Positions 1 to 8,524 are shown, numbered from the stretch's first letter. The stretch: 10,000 bases of DNA from Actinidia chinensis (GCA_009663005.1 CM018911.1:15347436-15357435), one strand, 5' to 3'. Made by a program: numbers and translations. The notes: generated from the sequence alone by a model not told the origin.

Positions 1-82
1 TATTTCAAAGGGGAGCCATTTTATTTGACAAGCCCCAGGAGTGTTCACACACAATTTCAACAATAGTGGGCCACAAACTTGT

Positions 83-161
83 TTTTTTTTTTCTCCTCAC
101 CCGTGCTCTTTCCTCCCCCATCTTTCTCTTGGATTCTTCCTTCTCTTTTTTTTCTATAAAA
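83..161 (+). promoter_or_regulatory. LTR promoter: pyrimidine-rich patch and TATA box
   Basis: TATAAAA lies at 155-161, preceded by about 70 bases that are almost all T and C (83-154), like the Y-patches common near plant core promoters. This is the only strong TATA motif in the left LTR with such a context. If it is the LTR promoter, transcription would start about 25-35 bases downstream, near 185-195, making everything left of that U3 and the rest R plus U5. Start site and activity are inferred; the motif itself is seen directly. Confidence 0.6.
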
Positions 162-230
162 GGAGGATTAATGGAGTGGCTTTAAGAAGTATTGGTTTTT
201 TGGAGAGAAAAGAGAGTTAGTTTTTGGGGG

Positions 231-313
231 AAGAAAGTTTTGTTTTTCTCTAGATTTTTGAGTGTATTATTTTGTTGCAGAATAGAAAAGAAAGTTTATA
301 TAGATTTTTGAGT
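231..313 (+). repeat. Short direct repeat in the LTR
   Basis: The 13-mer TAGATTTTTGAGT occurs at 251-263 and again at 301-313. In both cases it is preceded within about ten bases by AAGAAAGTTT (231-240 and 289-298). This looks like a small imperfect tandem duplication of roughly 50-58 bp just downstream of the TATA box. No function is evident. Confidence 0.6.
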
Positions 314-479
314 TTAGTTAGTTTTAAATTTTGAAGATCCCTTTCTCTCTCCTTCTTATAATTTTATTTCAGTATTGTTTTAGTTTCGTAAAGTTCTCTT
401 TAATTTTATTTATTTTGCTATTTCGATAATTTTTATATTGCTTATCTTTACCACCATAGTGGGACGATTCTATCTCTCT

Positions 480-618
480 CCCGCCGACGGTTTTTATCGT
501 CTTAATTTACTGCTTATATTTTTTATTGCTTAATGTTCGCTACCAAAACCCCACAATTGACGTTTTCTTTCGCCATGCCGGACGTTTTTAAATTACTTAA
601 GTTAATGCTTATATTTTT
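480..618 (+). repeat. Imperfect direct repeat in the LTR, about 95 bp apart
   Basis: A block of about 34 bases running from TTTTTA through TGCTTATATTTTT occurs at 491-523 and at 585-618. About six positions differ, one of them a single-base gap. Similar GC-containing sequence (GCCGACGG and GCCGGACG) precedes each copy. The sequence between and after the copies does not clearly continue the similarity, so this is a short old duplication inside the LTR and not a longer tandem array. Confidence 0.5.
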
Positions 619-1507
619 GTCTAAATGGCTGGGGTTAAATTGCTTTATCATTTTGTCTGTAAGTTCTCTTATTGTTATTTGTTTTTAACACTGCTTAATG
701 GTTGTATACTCTGTTTCATCTGTGCCTTTATTATCTATTAGTTTGCTTGGGTTTGTACTTATTGTTACTTCTCTCCTTTAAGATTTGTTTATATTCTAGT
801 ATCTAAATTGTTGGAAGTTTTATCTATTTTAATTGTAATTTTTATTTGATATTAAATATTTTCAAAGATTTTCATAATGAAGATGAGTAGCTAAATCTTT
901 ATCTGTTGGGTTGATTGTGAAATTGGTTTAAGGCGTTGGATTGAAAAAGGATTTGAGTTTGGGGTTTTCAACGTTATATATTCAAGTTTTTATATTTTTA
1001 TCCTTCTTTATCTTCATTGTTTTTATAAATTATTGGAAACTTGGTATTATTGATTATGTTCGGCAACGCTTGCTGCAAGAAGCCTAGTCCTAGTTCTGAG
1101 TATTGCGTGATCGATGGTATTCATCTTTGAATTTAACAACCATGATCTAATCTAGAAGGAAGTTTTTAAAGAACAAAGGGTTTTATTACTAAATCTCTCC
1201 CGAATCGATACTCCACGACGAATTGGAAGGATTTGAGTTATAAACCTCTCACCTTTGGAATTCCAGACACAATATCAGTTGAAACGATAACCCCGAGATA
1301 ATTTCACATTTATTTATAAATATTTCATTCAGTTATTTATTTGTATTTGGCAAATCGTGAGAACGTCCAAACAAATTTAAAACAATCAGATTTTTAATTT
1401 TTTTTAAAAATCGGTTGTTAATACCTTTGTGAGTAATTGAGAGGAAAACTCTTTCCGTTCAGCCTTGCTCACAATCAACTTCCCTGTGGGAATCTAATCT
1501 ACAAATC

Positions 1508-1570
1508 GTACTCCGAGTTATACTACTCCGCTACTATACTACTTTACTTACTCACGACTACTACTACTCC
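1508..1570 (+). repeat. Degenerate TAC/ACT-rich stretch near the end of U5
   Basis: The trinucleotide TAC (or ACT) recurs many times in this interval, with interruptions such as CCGAG, CCGC and TCACG. The last part (1556-1569) is the cleanest, ACGACTACTACTAC. It looks like an interrupted microsatellite that arose in the LTR end. It encodes nothing recognisable, although a chance reading frame (1437-1709) runs through it. Confidence 0.55.
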
Positions 1571-1633
1571 GCCGGCCTACTCTTGGGGTCTATCTCAAAG
1601 CCTAGAACGTTTGTGCTATATATCAATTTTTGT

Positions 1634-1651
1634 TTGCGCCGTTGCCACCAT
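1634..1651 (+). other. Primer binding site, tRNA-Asp type, mutated
   Basis: GCGCCGTTGCC at 1636-1646 matches the core of the primer binding site of Athila elements, which is complementary to the 3' end of a tRNA (usually given as tRNA-Asp) and primes minus-strand DNA synthesis. It lies eight bases after the LTR end at 1625. Family sites normally begin TGGCGCC about five bases after the LTR; here TTTGCGCC is seen after an extra few bases, and the 3' part reads ACCAT where GGGGA is expected. The copy therefore carries a small insertion and several substitutions, and pairing with the tRNA would be poor. Confidence 0.8.
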
Positions 1652-1679
1652 GGAGTTGAAGGAACGTAGCAAATCCGTT

Positions 1680-1717
1680 AAAAAAAAAAAAAAATTAAAA
1701 AAAAATTAAAAAAAAAA
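1680..1717 (+). repeat. A-tract array
   Basis: Runs of 15, 9 and 10 adenines are separated by TT dinucleotides at 1695-1696 and 1706-1707, so the interruptions are 11 bp apart. There is no C or G in 38 bases. It is either a decayed homopolymer or a simple repeat that grew in the leader. A-tracts spaced by about one helical turn tend to curve DNA, but any role is speculative. Confidence 0.7.
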
Positions 1718-1724
1718 CGAATTT

Positions 1725-1773
1725 TTGACTGTTTACCTACCGAAGGTTGACTGTCTGTGTTGATTTTGACTGT
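1725..1773 (+). promoter_or_regulatory. Three TTGACTGT motifs (W-box-like cluster)
   Basis: TTGACTGT occurs at 1725-1732, 1747-1754 and 1766-1773, spaced 22 and 19 bases apart on the same strand. TTGACT fits the W-box core TTGAC(C/T) bound by plant WRKY transcription factors. The cluster lies downstream of the presumed LTR transcription start, in the leader, so it could equally be a short degenerate tandem repeat. The motif identity is seen; the regulatory role is only a possibility. Confidence 0.35.
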
Positions 1774-2289
1774 TCAAATAAAAAAATAATTTGTGTTTGA
1801 TGTTGTGACTATGATTTAGGCATTAAAAACTAAAAAAAAATTTGGCACATTGCAATATGCATGTCCCATTGGGCTCCGGATAGACTACTACGCCTCTTAT
1901 ACGAGTTGACCCACCATCACCGGTTTACGCAACCTCCCGGAATCTCGTTAGTGGTCGACCTAGACAATCTTTTCCTATGGAAGACCAAAATGAGAGGGAG
2001 GGGACCCAATTTGCCCCACAAAATCCAATGCAATGCTTAACCCACCAATGGTGGAGTTCCGCAAAATCCCTCCTCCAAATCCGGTACATGGCTAGGGGTG
2101 AATAACATGGAAAGGCGGGAGCAGCCATGGAGGCATTGGAGCTCCCCAATTCCGACATTGAGAGATTCCACATGACCCGCCGCGTCAAGCACCGAGTTCA
2201 TGCATTATTTTTTCACCCCCCTACGCTACTCTGAACATACTACCATGTAATGATGCAAATGCTTCCGTCAATTTTATGGGTAGATTCGG

Positions 2290-3720
2290 AAATGCTTATG
2301 CTTTATTAAGAATTTGAAGATGCAGGCTCATTATTTGATGGACAATTCTTGTCCACGGGGAAATCTTTTTCTCAAACTTTTCCCTTTTTGTTTTAAAAGA
2401 ACTGCTAAGACATGGTTCCTATTCTTTTGAGACCACTTTCTAATCCACTCTTGGCAAACTCTTCAAGGAGAATTTTTGAAAAAGTTTTTTCCAAAAAATA
2501 GAACGATCATTTAGACGCCAAATCTCACAATTTTCTCCCATGTTAGGGGGAAAATTTCTTTCAATGTTGGGAGCCGTTTTAAGAAGCTTCTACCGCTTTT
2601 GCCCACACCATGGCTTTGGTCCGTGTATGGCACGTATCAACATCTTCTAATGCCGTCTCTTATACGACGCCCAATTAAAACAATTTGTCGAGACCATGGG
2701 TGGTTCACAGAACTTGCATCATGGATAAGCCACCTCATAACTTATTCCTATTTTGATTACCTTGCAAATGACTAGAGATGGGTATCCACAGGGACTCAAA
2801 ATCCCGAAGGTATGCCGAACCAACCAAGGGGGAAATACCATTGAAAGAGGGTTGCGATAGTGAATGCTAAGGCTTGCCACCATGGCAAGAACATTAGAAG
2901 CCCTAGAGTTTTACAAAGGTTATGCAGTGGGAAAGTAAAAGTTTAGAGGAGAAGTGAGTTGTGCTGTGGTGGAAACCAAAGAGCCCGACACCATATCGTG
3001 CCCAGTCATTCCAGGTATTGGAGGCCTTGCATGGCCAAGTCAATGCTATTGGTCACTATGGCGCAAGGAGCAAGACACCCATACTCCAATACCTAACCCT
3101 GGTGGAGATATCATCCAATTTCGGATTGGCGCTGAGGGGACTTCAAATTCCCAAGTTATATCAGAAGGGTTTCAACAAAATCCCTCAATCTTATCAAGCA
3201 CCTCATCCACCACCACAACCCAGAATTAGATCACAGCTTCACCATTTACTCATTCTCGACTCTACAAAGCCATTCCAACCCTCCACCTCAAGCCATCCAA
3301 CACATATCAACCCCCACATAAAAGGTCGTTGGAGGATACTCTCGCAACAATGCTTCAATCCAAATGAGGGTAAATTCAAACGGGTTTATAAAACGTTTGA
3401 TTGACATTAAAGTCAATAATTGACCTCTTCTCGACAGTCACAAACAATTTTCTTCTCCACATTTGACTCTCTCACACAACAGGTCGACGGCTCTATATCC
3501 TGACCCCTGTACTGAGAAGGGTAAGTTACCACCTACCCACGCTGCCCTGCAACACCCCTCAACCACAACCCACTAGGCATGTGCATTCTGCTGAGATCTC
3601 AAACCAACCAACACCATCTTCTGGCCATGATCAGTTCATCAAGCAAATCACTGTTTTATTAATAAGTGGTAGACTATTGACAAGACTAATTCTTAATTTT
3701 CTTCCTCTTGATCCTATGGT
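2290..3720 (+). pseudogene. gag remnant: capsid and nucleocapsid of Athila-type element
   Basis: Gag builds the cytoplasmic virus-like particle that packages the element RNA. Homology is recognisable in pieces that change frame. About 2292-2340 gives an N-A-Y-A...EFEDA stretch, and about 2371 gives LKLFPF. Cys-Trp-Glu-x-Phe is encoded at 2565-2579, a conserved spot in plant gypsy capsids, and QFVETM lies at 2681-2698. The longest frame (2961-3404, 147 codons) holds LHGQVNAIGHYG and a Gln/Pro-rich stretch typical of the region after the zinc knuckle. The knuckle itself is damaged: the overlapping frame from 2954 reads CAVVETKEPDTISCP, keeping the outer Cys residues but lacking the second Cys and the His. 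Around 3320-3355 and 3500-3675 are further tail motifs (EKGKLPP near 3518, then AEISNQ, then ITVLLISGR near 3642). Stops and frameshifts occur throughout, so no Gag protein can be made. Confidence 0.85.
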
Positions 3721-3899
3721 ATGGGAGAGGGCGTCTAAAGTAGTTGTGATGTTTACGGTACAGTTGGTTTAGATAGAGAGAACTGACTTTTGACGACGGC
3801 CTAAGGAGAGTGAGGTAGTATCGAGAGAGGGAGGAGAAAAAAGAAAGAACTGGGTCAGTAACCTAAGAGTGAGAAGTCTTAAGTGAGGAACGTGAGATT
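3721..3899 (+). other. Gag-Pol spacer, no recognisable motif
   Basis: This stretch lies between the Gag tail and the conserved block upstream of protease. It is purine-rich from about 3775 to 3850 (many GAGAG and GGAGAAAA runs), which would encode a charged Arg/Glu/Lys-rich linker, the usual nature of this segment in Athila polyproteins. Stop codons interrupt all forward frames. The minus-strand frame here (3769-4017) is an antisense shadow. Confidence 0.5.
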
Positions 3900-4620
3900 T
3901 TTGCTCTTCCCCATTCCCCCATCGGTTAGCCCAACCAAAGAACAATTGAAGTTTTTTTTCTGAGATTTTAGAGACTTTCAAACAATTCAAAAATAATCTA
4001 CCTCTCTTGGCAGCCATACAACAAGTGCGCTCTTAATGCTAAATTTCTCAATTTATGCACAGTTAAGAGGAAGGGGTTGATGTGAGAGTAAATGCCTTGC
4101 CTTCCTTGTCGAAAGTGATGTCCCCATTCTGTAGTTCAGGTTCCCCCCCAAACCCCACAAAGTATAAGAATCCGGGGTGTCCTACACCGTGACCATGTGT
4201 CATGGAGACCAAGGAATTAAGGGATGCCTTTTGGATTTTGGGCCGAGTGTGCAATTGTTTTGCCATACTCTGTGTATGATAAATTGGGAATTAGGTGAGC
4301 TAAGCCTACTAGGATCCACTCCACTAGCAGATCGCTCTAATCAAAGCCCCCAAGGGGGATATTGGAGACGTCTTCGTAAAATTTGATAAGTCTTTACTAA
4401 CTACCCAGCGGATTTTGTGGTTTTTATATACTGCAAAAGGCCAGTTTGTGGACGGCTCCGCAGTGCCCAAAATCATATTCCTGATTCATTTTGGGTAGAC
4501 CTTTTTCTAGCCACCTGTGAGGGGCCATTCATCCATGTGCGAGGAGGTCTCTGATTTTTCCTTTGAAATATGGCTGTTGAACTTAACATGTTTTATGCCA
4601 GGAAAATACAACAGGGGATT
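3900..4620 (+). pseudogene. Protease domain of pol, broken
   Basis: The retroviral-type aspartic protease cleaves the Gag-Pol polyprotein. The block at 3909-4075 carries the conserved lead-in (PFPHRLAQPK, then ILETFKQF, then a LCTVKR-like end near 4055). KYKNPGCPT is encoded near 4160-4185, then the frame shifts. The active-site region lies in the frame 4177-4386: LLDFGPSV with the catalytic Asp codon at 4234-4236, followed by LGELSLLGSTPLADRS, a hallmark of this family. The flap and C-terminal half follow in other frames (GDVFVKFDK near 4352). The typical end, GNMTLELN-like, is preserved as NMAVELNMF at about 4567-4593. The active site reads Asp-Phe-Gly where Asp-Leu-Gly is usual for the lineage. 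Several frameshifts and stops separate these pieces. Confidence 0.85.
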
Positions 4621-4869
4621 AGAGGATATTCGGGAAGTACATCTTCTCGAATCCATAGTACAAGAGCACTTGAGAGGCATTGTATAGAAGACCCATTAGC
4701 TAGATGTTTAATGTTTTGGTTAGTTTCTTTACTACTGGAAGTTGAGACAAGTTGTGAATTTTGTAAATGAGATAACGGTCTAGAGGTTTGGTCCTGTAAT
4801 GACGGGGGTCAATGGACCCCCTACTTTTGAGCCTTTGACTCCTATCCTTTAGCCCAACCATCAGAACTT
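4621..4869 (+). pseudogene. Acidic linker between protease and reverse transcriptase
   Basis: This part of pol encodes a variable acidic spacer in Athila elements. The frame starting at 4622 reads EDIREVHLLESIVQEHL, which fits the Glu/Asp-rich linker seen after the protease in this lineage, and it is offset from the frame used just upstream, so a frameshift lies between about 4594 and 4622. The remainder (4700-4869) is poorly conserved and contains stops. Confidence 0.65.
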
Positions 4870-5990
4870 GAGGCTCCTACACCCGAAAGAAAGCCTTTAC
4901 CTTCTACTCTTAATATGTTTTTTTTGGGTGAGGTGAATCTTATCCAGTAGTGATATCCTCACATTAACTGAAGCTCAGGACAAAGAATTTGTTGGAAGTG
5001 CTCAAGAGCACCGAAAGAGGCCATAGGTTGGAGACACTCGCCGATTTACAAAACGGCATTGAGCCCCCTTGTTGCACTCTCGCATTTATTTTGAAGAAGG
5101 GGCTAAACAGTGCGCCAAATGCAACGGTGATTGAACCCAACTATGAGAAGTTGTTATGGGTGAAATGCAAAACTCCTTGATGCATAGGTATTATCAATAT
5201 CCCATTGCTGATTCCAAATGGGTGAGTCTCTACCCAAGTTGTTCCCAAAAAGTCTTGTGGGTTACGGTAAGGCCCCACAAATGAGAATAATAATTGATAC
5301 CTTACCCGAATTCAAACTGGTGGCGGGATGTGCATTGACTACCGGCCCTTAATATGCCGTGACCACCAAAGATCACTTTCCCCTGCCCTTTCTTGACCAA
5401 GTCTAGAGAGTGTAGCGGACGATGCTTATATTGAGTTTTAGATGGTTATTCTGGCTATAACAATTGGAAATAGCCTGACAACCAAGACAAAGACCACCTT
5501 CAACGGTCCATTCTGCACATTTGGCCTTACGCAAGCGCATGCCATTTGGGTTATCAATGCTCCTCACTTTTCAGAGAATTTATGATTACGCATTTTTTAG
5601 TGATATGGTGGAACAAATTTTGGAGGTCCTTTATTGGATGATTTTTTCCAGTGTATGGTGGACACCTATGAACCAATGTCTTGAAAATCCTTGGGTCGGG
5701 TACTTAGAGATGCGAAGAGATCAATCTTGTTTTTGGAATTGGGAGAATGTCACTTCATCATGGTGAATGCAGGGTAATAGTTCTTGGCCACATCATTTTG
5801 GGAATGCATTTGAGTAATCCTGCTAAGGTAGAGCTCATCTAAAAGCGAACCTCCCTCCCCTCGGAATGTAAGGGATGTTAGGTCCTTTCTTGTCATGTGC
5901 AGGTTTTTACAACAAGGCGTTTCTTCAATCCTTTAAGTGCCATTTCCTAGCCTTGTGTGCCCTTTTGCAAAAGAACGCTCCATTCGAATG
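4870..5990 (+). pseudogene. Reverse transcriptase domain of pol, broken
   Basis: Reverse transcriptase copies element RNA into DNA in the particle. The region opens with EAPTPERKPLPSTL at 4870-4911, the conserved lead-in, followed by FFLGE. IADSKWVS lies at 5204-5227 and MCIDYR at 5328-5345. LRKRMPFGL, in the frame beginning 5521, corresponds to the strongly conserved box just before the catalytic site. The two catalytic Asp codons survive as GATGAT at 5637-5642, but single-base insertions on the 5' side put them out of frame with the upstream sequence. Downstream are NQCLENP, a CEEINLVF-like segment near 5711-5735 in another frame, VIVLGHII near 5776-5800, and AGFYNKAF then LCALLQKNAPFEWN near 5900-5995. 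All motifs are in the expected order at roughly the expected spacing, but they switch frames many times. Confidence 0.9.
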
Positions 5991-6545
5991 GAATTCGTTC
6001 GTGTCAACTAGCTTTTGACAATTAAAAAATCACTTGACTTACGGCTCCCATAAATCCACAACCTTCCGTCACCTCACCCCGCGCACCTCCGGATTGTAGC
6101 CTCCTTTTGAATTAATGTGTATGCTGTGACTTCGCCGAGGGATTTCTAGGCCAAAAAATGAGAAGAAAACCTCATGTGCTCCATTTAACATACGAACGAC
6201 GCAAGCGAAAAACAATTGAATGAAGCCCAAGTGAATTATACCACACTCACCACTGAAAAAGATTGCTAGCCATCTCTTCGCTTGGGACAAGTTTTTCGAT
6301 CGTACTTATTGGGGTCATAGAGTGATCGTTTTTCAACCGACCATGCTATCGCTGGCCCAATCTATGTACCTCTCCCCGGCAACCGGCGCGGCCCTCGGTC
6401 GTCATTTTCCCAAGCAAGATGCAAATGCCATAGATTGATTAGGTGGTTCTCCTTCTTCAAGAATTTAATCTTGGAAATTAGTGATAAAAAGAGAGTGAAA
6501 ACATTGTTGGCAGATCATTTTATTTATTGTAATCAATCATTATCA
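5991..6545 (+). pseudogene. RNase H domain of pol, broken and carrying an insertion
   Basis: RNase H removes the RNA strand during reverse transcription. A CQLAFDN-like start is at about 6004-6023, then PDCSLL near 6090. A Cys-Asp pair (GAC at 6128-6130) matches the first catalytic Asp of the domain. KPHVLH (near 6166) and a TTEK-like segment (near 6248) follow, then FAWDKFF and VIVF (6278-6333) and a Thr-Asp-His stretch near 6339-6349. After that a GC-rich block at about 6376-6411 has no counterpart in the family. The C-terminal end is clear in the frame from 6435: IRWFSFFKNLILEISDKK ending in LLADHF, the family's tether to integrase. The minus-strand frame over this region (6069-6290) is an antisense shadow. 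Stops and shifts rule out function. Confidence 0.87.
6376..6411 (+). other. GC-rich insertion inside RNase H
   Basis: Motifs on both sides (a Tyr-Val-Pro-Leu stretch ending near 6375 and KQDANA starting near 6411) are normally almost adjacent in the family, so about 36 bases appear to be inserted. The segment has a GC and CpG density well above its surroundings (for example ACCGGCGCGGCCC). No terminal repeats or obvious target-site duplication are visible, so its source is unknown. Confidence 0.45.
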
Positions 6546-6589
6546 ATTATCGACGCCTCTTCTACTCTTTTGAGCATCTGGCCAGAGGA

Positions 6590-8005
6590 TGACTCTCCTA
6601 TCTGTGAAACGTTTCCCTGACGAACAAATTAGGGTCCCTTGCAACCTGTGACTCATTCTTTGATAACCCGTGGTATGCCGATGTAGCTAACTCATTTGGC
6701 GACAAAAATCAATACCTTCCAATTGGTCCGCAATGGACAAAAAAACGATTCTTCTTTCGGCTAGTCAGACATTCTTTTGGGACGAGCCATATTTTGTTTC
6801 AATATTTTCATATCAGATGGTGAGTAGATGTGTACCTGATATGAAGTTCAAGGTTGTCATAAGATTTTGTCATTCTTCTCAAGCTGTGGGGGCCATTTTT
6901 CATCAATAAAAACTGTGGCAAAAATCTTACAAGGCGGACTATTTGGCCCTCAATGTTCAAAGATGTTCATTCTTTTGTTTAGCTTGTGATAGATGTCAAA
7001 AGCTAGGTAGGCCTTACTAGGAACACATATGATGCCCCGTAACCCTATTCTCATTTTAGAATTTTTTGATTATTTGGGCATTTGACTCATATGGGGACCA
7101 TTTCCCTAGTCTTTTTTTTGGATATCTAATACATCTTGGTATCCGTTGATTATGTTTCAAAATGGGTGGATGCTATCCCTGCACCGACCAATGACCATCA
7201 AGTTGTGGTCAATTCGTAAAGAATTCATTTTCTCTCTCGTTTGGTTGCCTCGAGCATCCTAAGTGATGGTGGATCCCATTTTTTGTAATAAGCCAGACAA
7301 TGGGGGTAACGCATCAATGCAAAATATGGAATTGTTCACGGTTGGCAACACGTCCTATCATCATCCCAGACCGCAGGCCACGTAGAGTTGCAAACCGAGA
7401 ATTAGCAAATTTTAAAAAAAACTGTTATTCAAACCGAAAGGATTGGTCCTTGAGGTTGTAGACGCTTTATAATGGGCATATAGGACAAACTTACAAGACC
7501 AATCTTATGGTCTCTCCTTATAAAGGCTTGTGTACGGAACTGCGTGCCACACCTCAGTCGAGATAAAGAACACCAAGGGGCTTATTGGGTCATCGTCATT
7601 CATGAGACTCTTGAAGAAGCAAAGGCTCTCTTCGAAAGTTGCAGCAACTAAATGAACTTGAGGAACTAAGAAATGATGCTTACGAAATGCAAAAATTTCA
7701 AAGTCCAAAATGAAAATTTCGTTATGACCCCAATTCCTCGTAAAACTTTCTGTTGGTCAAAAGGTTCTTCCTCTACAATGTCTCGATTACACTTTTTCCG
7801 GGAAAATTGAGAAGTGATGGTCCGGTCCATATCAGATCAAGGAAACTTTCCCCATGTGTAATTGAAACAAAATCCTAATGAATGACATTTTTTCAAAGTC
7901 AACGGGCAAAAGGTTAAAAAATAAAGCCCTATGTTGATTTCTTTTTTTCAATGGCGGGTTGATTGTGTGGATCTCATTGATCCACCCACCATCATGGTTT
8001 GAACC
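6590..8005 (+). pseudogene. Integrase domain and pol C-terminus, broken
   Basis: Integrase inserts the DNA copy into the host genome. DDSPICETFPDEQI is encoded at 6589-6630, the conserved lead-in. The HHCC zinc domain is visible: His codons at 6871-6873 and 6894-6896, then FCLACDRCQ with Cys codons at 6976-6978 and 6985-6987. The catalytic triad codons are still present: Asp 7084-7086, Asp 7265-7267 (within SDGG) and Glu 7385-7387. The Asp-Asp distance (181 bases) is not a multiple of three, and the second Asp to Glu distance is 40 codons where the family has 36, so indels lie between them. RKDWSLRL (near 7437), SPYKGL (7513-7530), an EELRNDAYE-like segment (7659-7685), LRLHFFRENWEVMVRS-like pieces near 7787-7830 and a final VNGQKVK near 7900 mark the C-terminal region. 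A stop at 7999-8001 fits the natural end of pol. The minus-strand frame at 7505-7708 is a shadow. Confidence 0.9.
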
Positions 8006-8105
8006 CCTCAGGTTTTTTTGGTCCCGCCGGTCTTCAACCTTGATTCTTTTGCTTTGAGTGACAATGCAACCGTCTAGTTGGTGGAGGGGTAGACGAGCAT
8101 GTTAT

Positions 8106-8175
8106 TGAGATCTTTTTCTTCTTATTTTTTTCATTTTTTTTAATTTTTTTATTTGTTTTTTATTTTTGGTAGGTT
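8106..8175 (+). repeat. T-rich low-complexity tract after pol
   Basis: Runs of T broken by single A, C or G bases fill this interval. T-rich stretches just downstream of pol are common in plant elements of this type, as I recall. It is low-complexity sequence with no coding value. Confidence 0.6.
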
Positions 8176-8483
8176 TATGTTTTTATAATTGTAATCTTTT
8201 AGTTGGATTTGTTATTTTTCCTTTTCGGTTGATTGTTTCCTATTAAAAAAAACGTGATTGAGTATTTTCTTATTAAACCTGTTAATGTTTAATTGAGTAA
8301 TTTTTCAGGTATTCCTCTTGGATTGATCTTCTTGTTCACACTTGACAAATCTTCAGTTGAGGTTTGATGTATCATATGGGTTCGATACTATGGATTGTAA
8401 TTTCTCACACTTTTCTATATACTTTCATGTTTATTATTATGATTAGAAGTGTTAAGAGATATCCCTTAAGAACCCATCCGCTC

Positions 8484-8524
8484 GGGGAGGGGGGGGAAGA
8501 CGAGGAGAAACAGGAGAGGGGAGA
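8484..8524 (+). other. Internal purine-rich tract, candidate second polypurine tract
   Basis: Seventeen consecutive purines (8484-8500, including eight G in a row) are followed by two further purine runs broken only by C at 8501 and 8511. In retroelements a purine tract inside the element can act as an extra start for plus-strand DNA. Here it sits about 1.4 kb before the right LTR, not next to it, so it is not the main tract. It may also simply be low-complexity sequence; G-runs could allow quadruplex folding but the spacing is not ideal. Confidence 0.3.

Larger units (their letters stand above)
1..1625 (+). repeat. Left (5') LTR, partial: U3 end, R and U5
   Basis: This is the 3' portion of the upstream LTR. 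The right boundary is set by the sequence ATATATCA followed at once by ATTTTTG and the primer binding site, the usual arrangement in Athila elements. The start TGATTACAAC seen at the right LTR is absent here, so the LTR begins before the window and is longer than 1.6 kb, which is long but normal for Athila. The interior is AT-rich (especially 240-1060), noncoding and full of stops. The stretch around 880-895 (GATGAGTAGCTAAATC) and the CCCTGTGGGA block at 1482-1491 resemble short blocks I recall from other plant LTRs of this type. TATA box, internal repeats and a TAC-rich U5 end are listed separately. Confidence 0.88.
1652..2289 (+). other. Leader and unrecognised N-terminal Gag region
   Basis: Between the primer site and the first clear Gag homology there are about 640 bases. 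The first part is noncoding: phased A-tracts (1680-1717), then an AT-rich stretch with three TTGACTGT motifs (1725-1773). From about 1861 the base composition becomes more balanced and coding-like, and by position this should encode the start of Gag. I could not align it with confidence. The antisense frame at 1925-2188 is open for 87 codons but has no family resemblance and is treated as chance. No start codon for Gag can be chosen. Confidence 0.5.

Noticed and set aside
1437..1709. Open frame of 90 codons with a Lys-rich end
   Set aside because: It runs across the LTR end, the primer binding site and the A-tract array, so it cannot be a gene of the element; the Lys run is translated poly-A.
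1925..2188. Minus-strand open frame of 87 codons
   Set aside because: It lies opposite the leader/N-terminal Gag region of a + strand element, has no motif and no promoter context.
3769..4266. Two minus-strand open frames (3769-4017 and 4063-4266)
   Set aside because: They are antisense to the Gag-Pol linker and protease, where the + strand carries recognisable family motifs.
6069..6290. Minus-strand open frame of 73 codons
   Set aside because: It is antisense to RNase H motifs readable on the + strand.
7300..7340. Possible tandem duplication inside integrase (GVTH-like at 7303-7314 and YGIVH-like at 7325-7339)
   Set aside because: The peptides look alike, but they lie in different frames and the underlying bases match poorly, so duplication is not supported.
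7505..7708. Minus-strand open frame of 67 codons
   Set aside because: It is antisense to the integrase C-terminal region with clear + strand homology.
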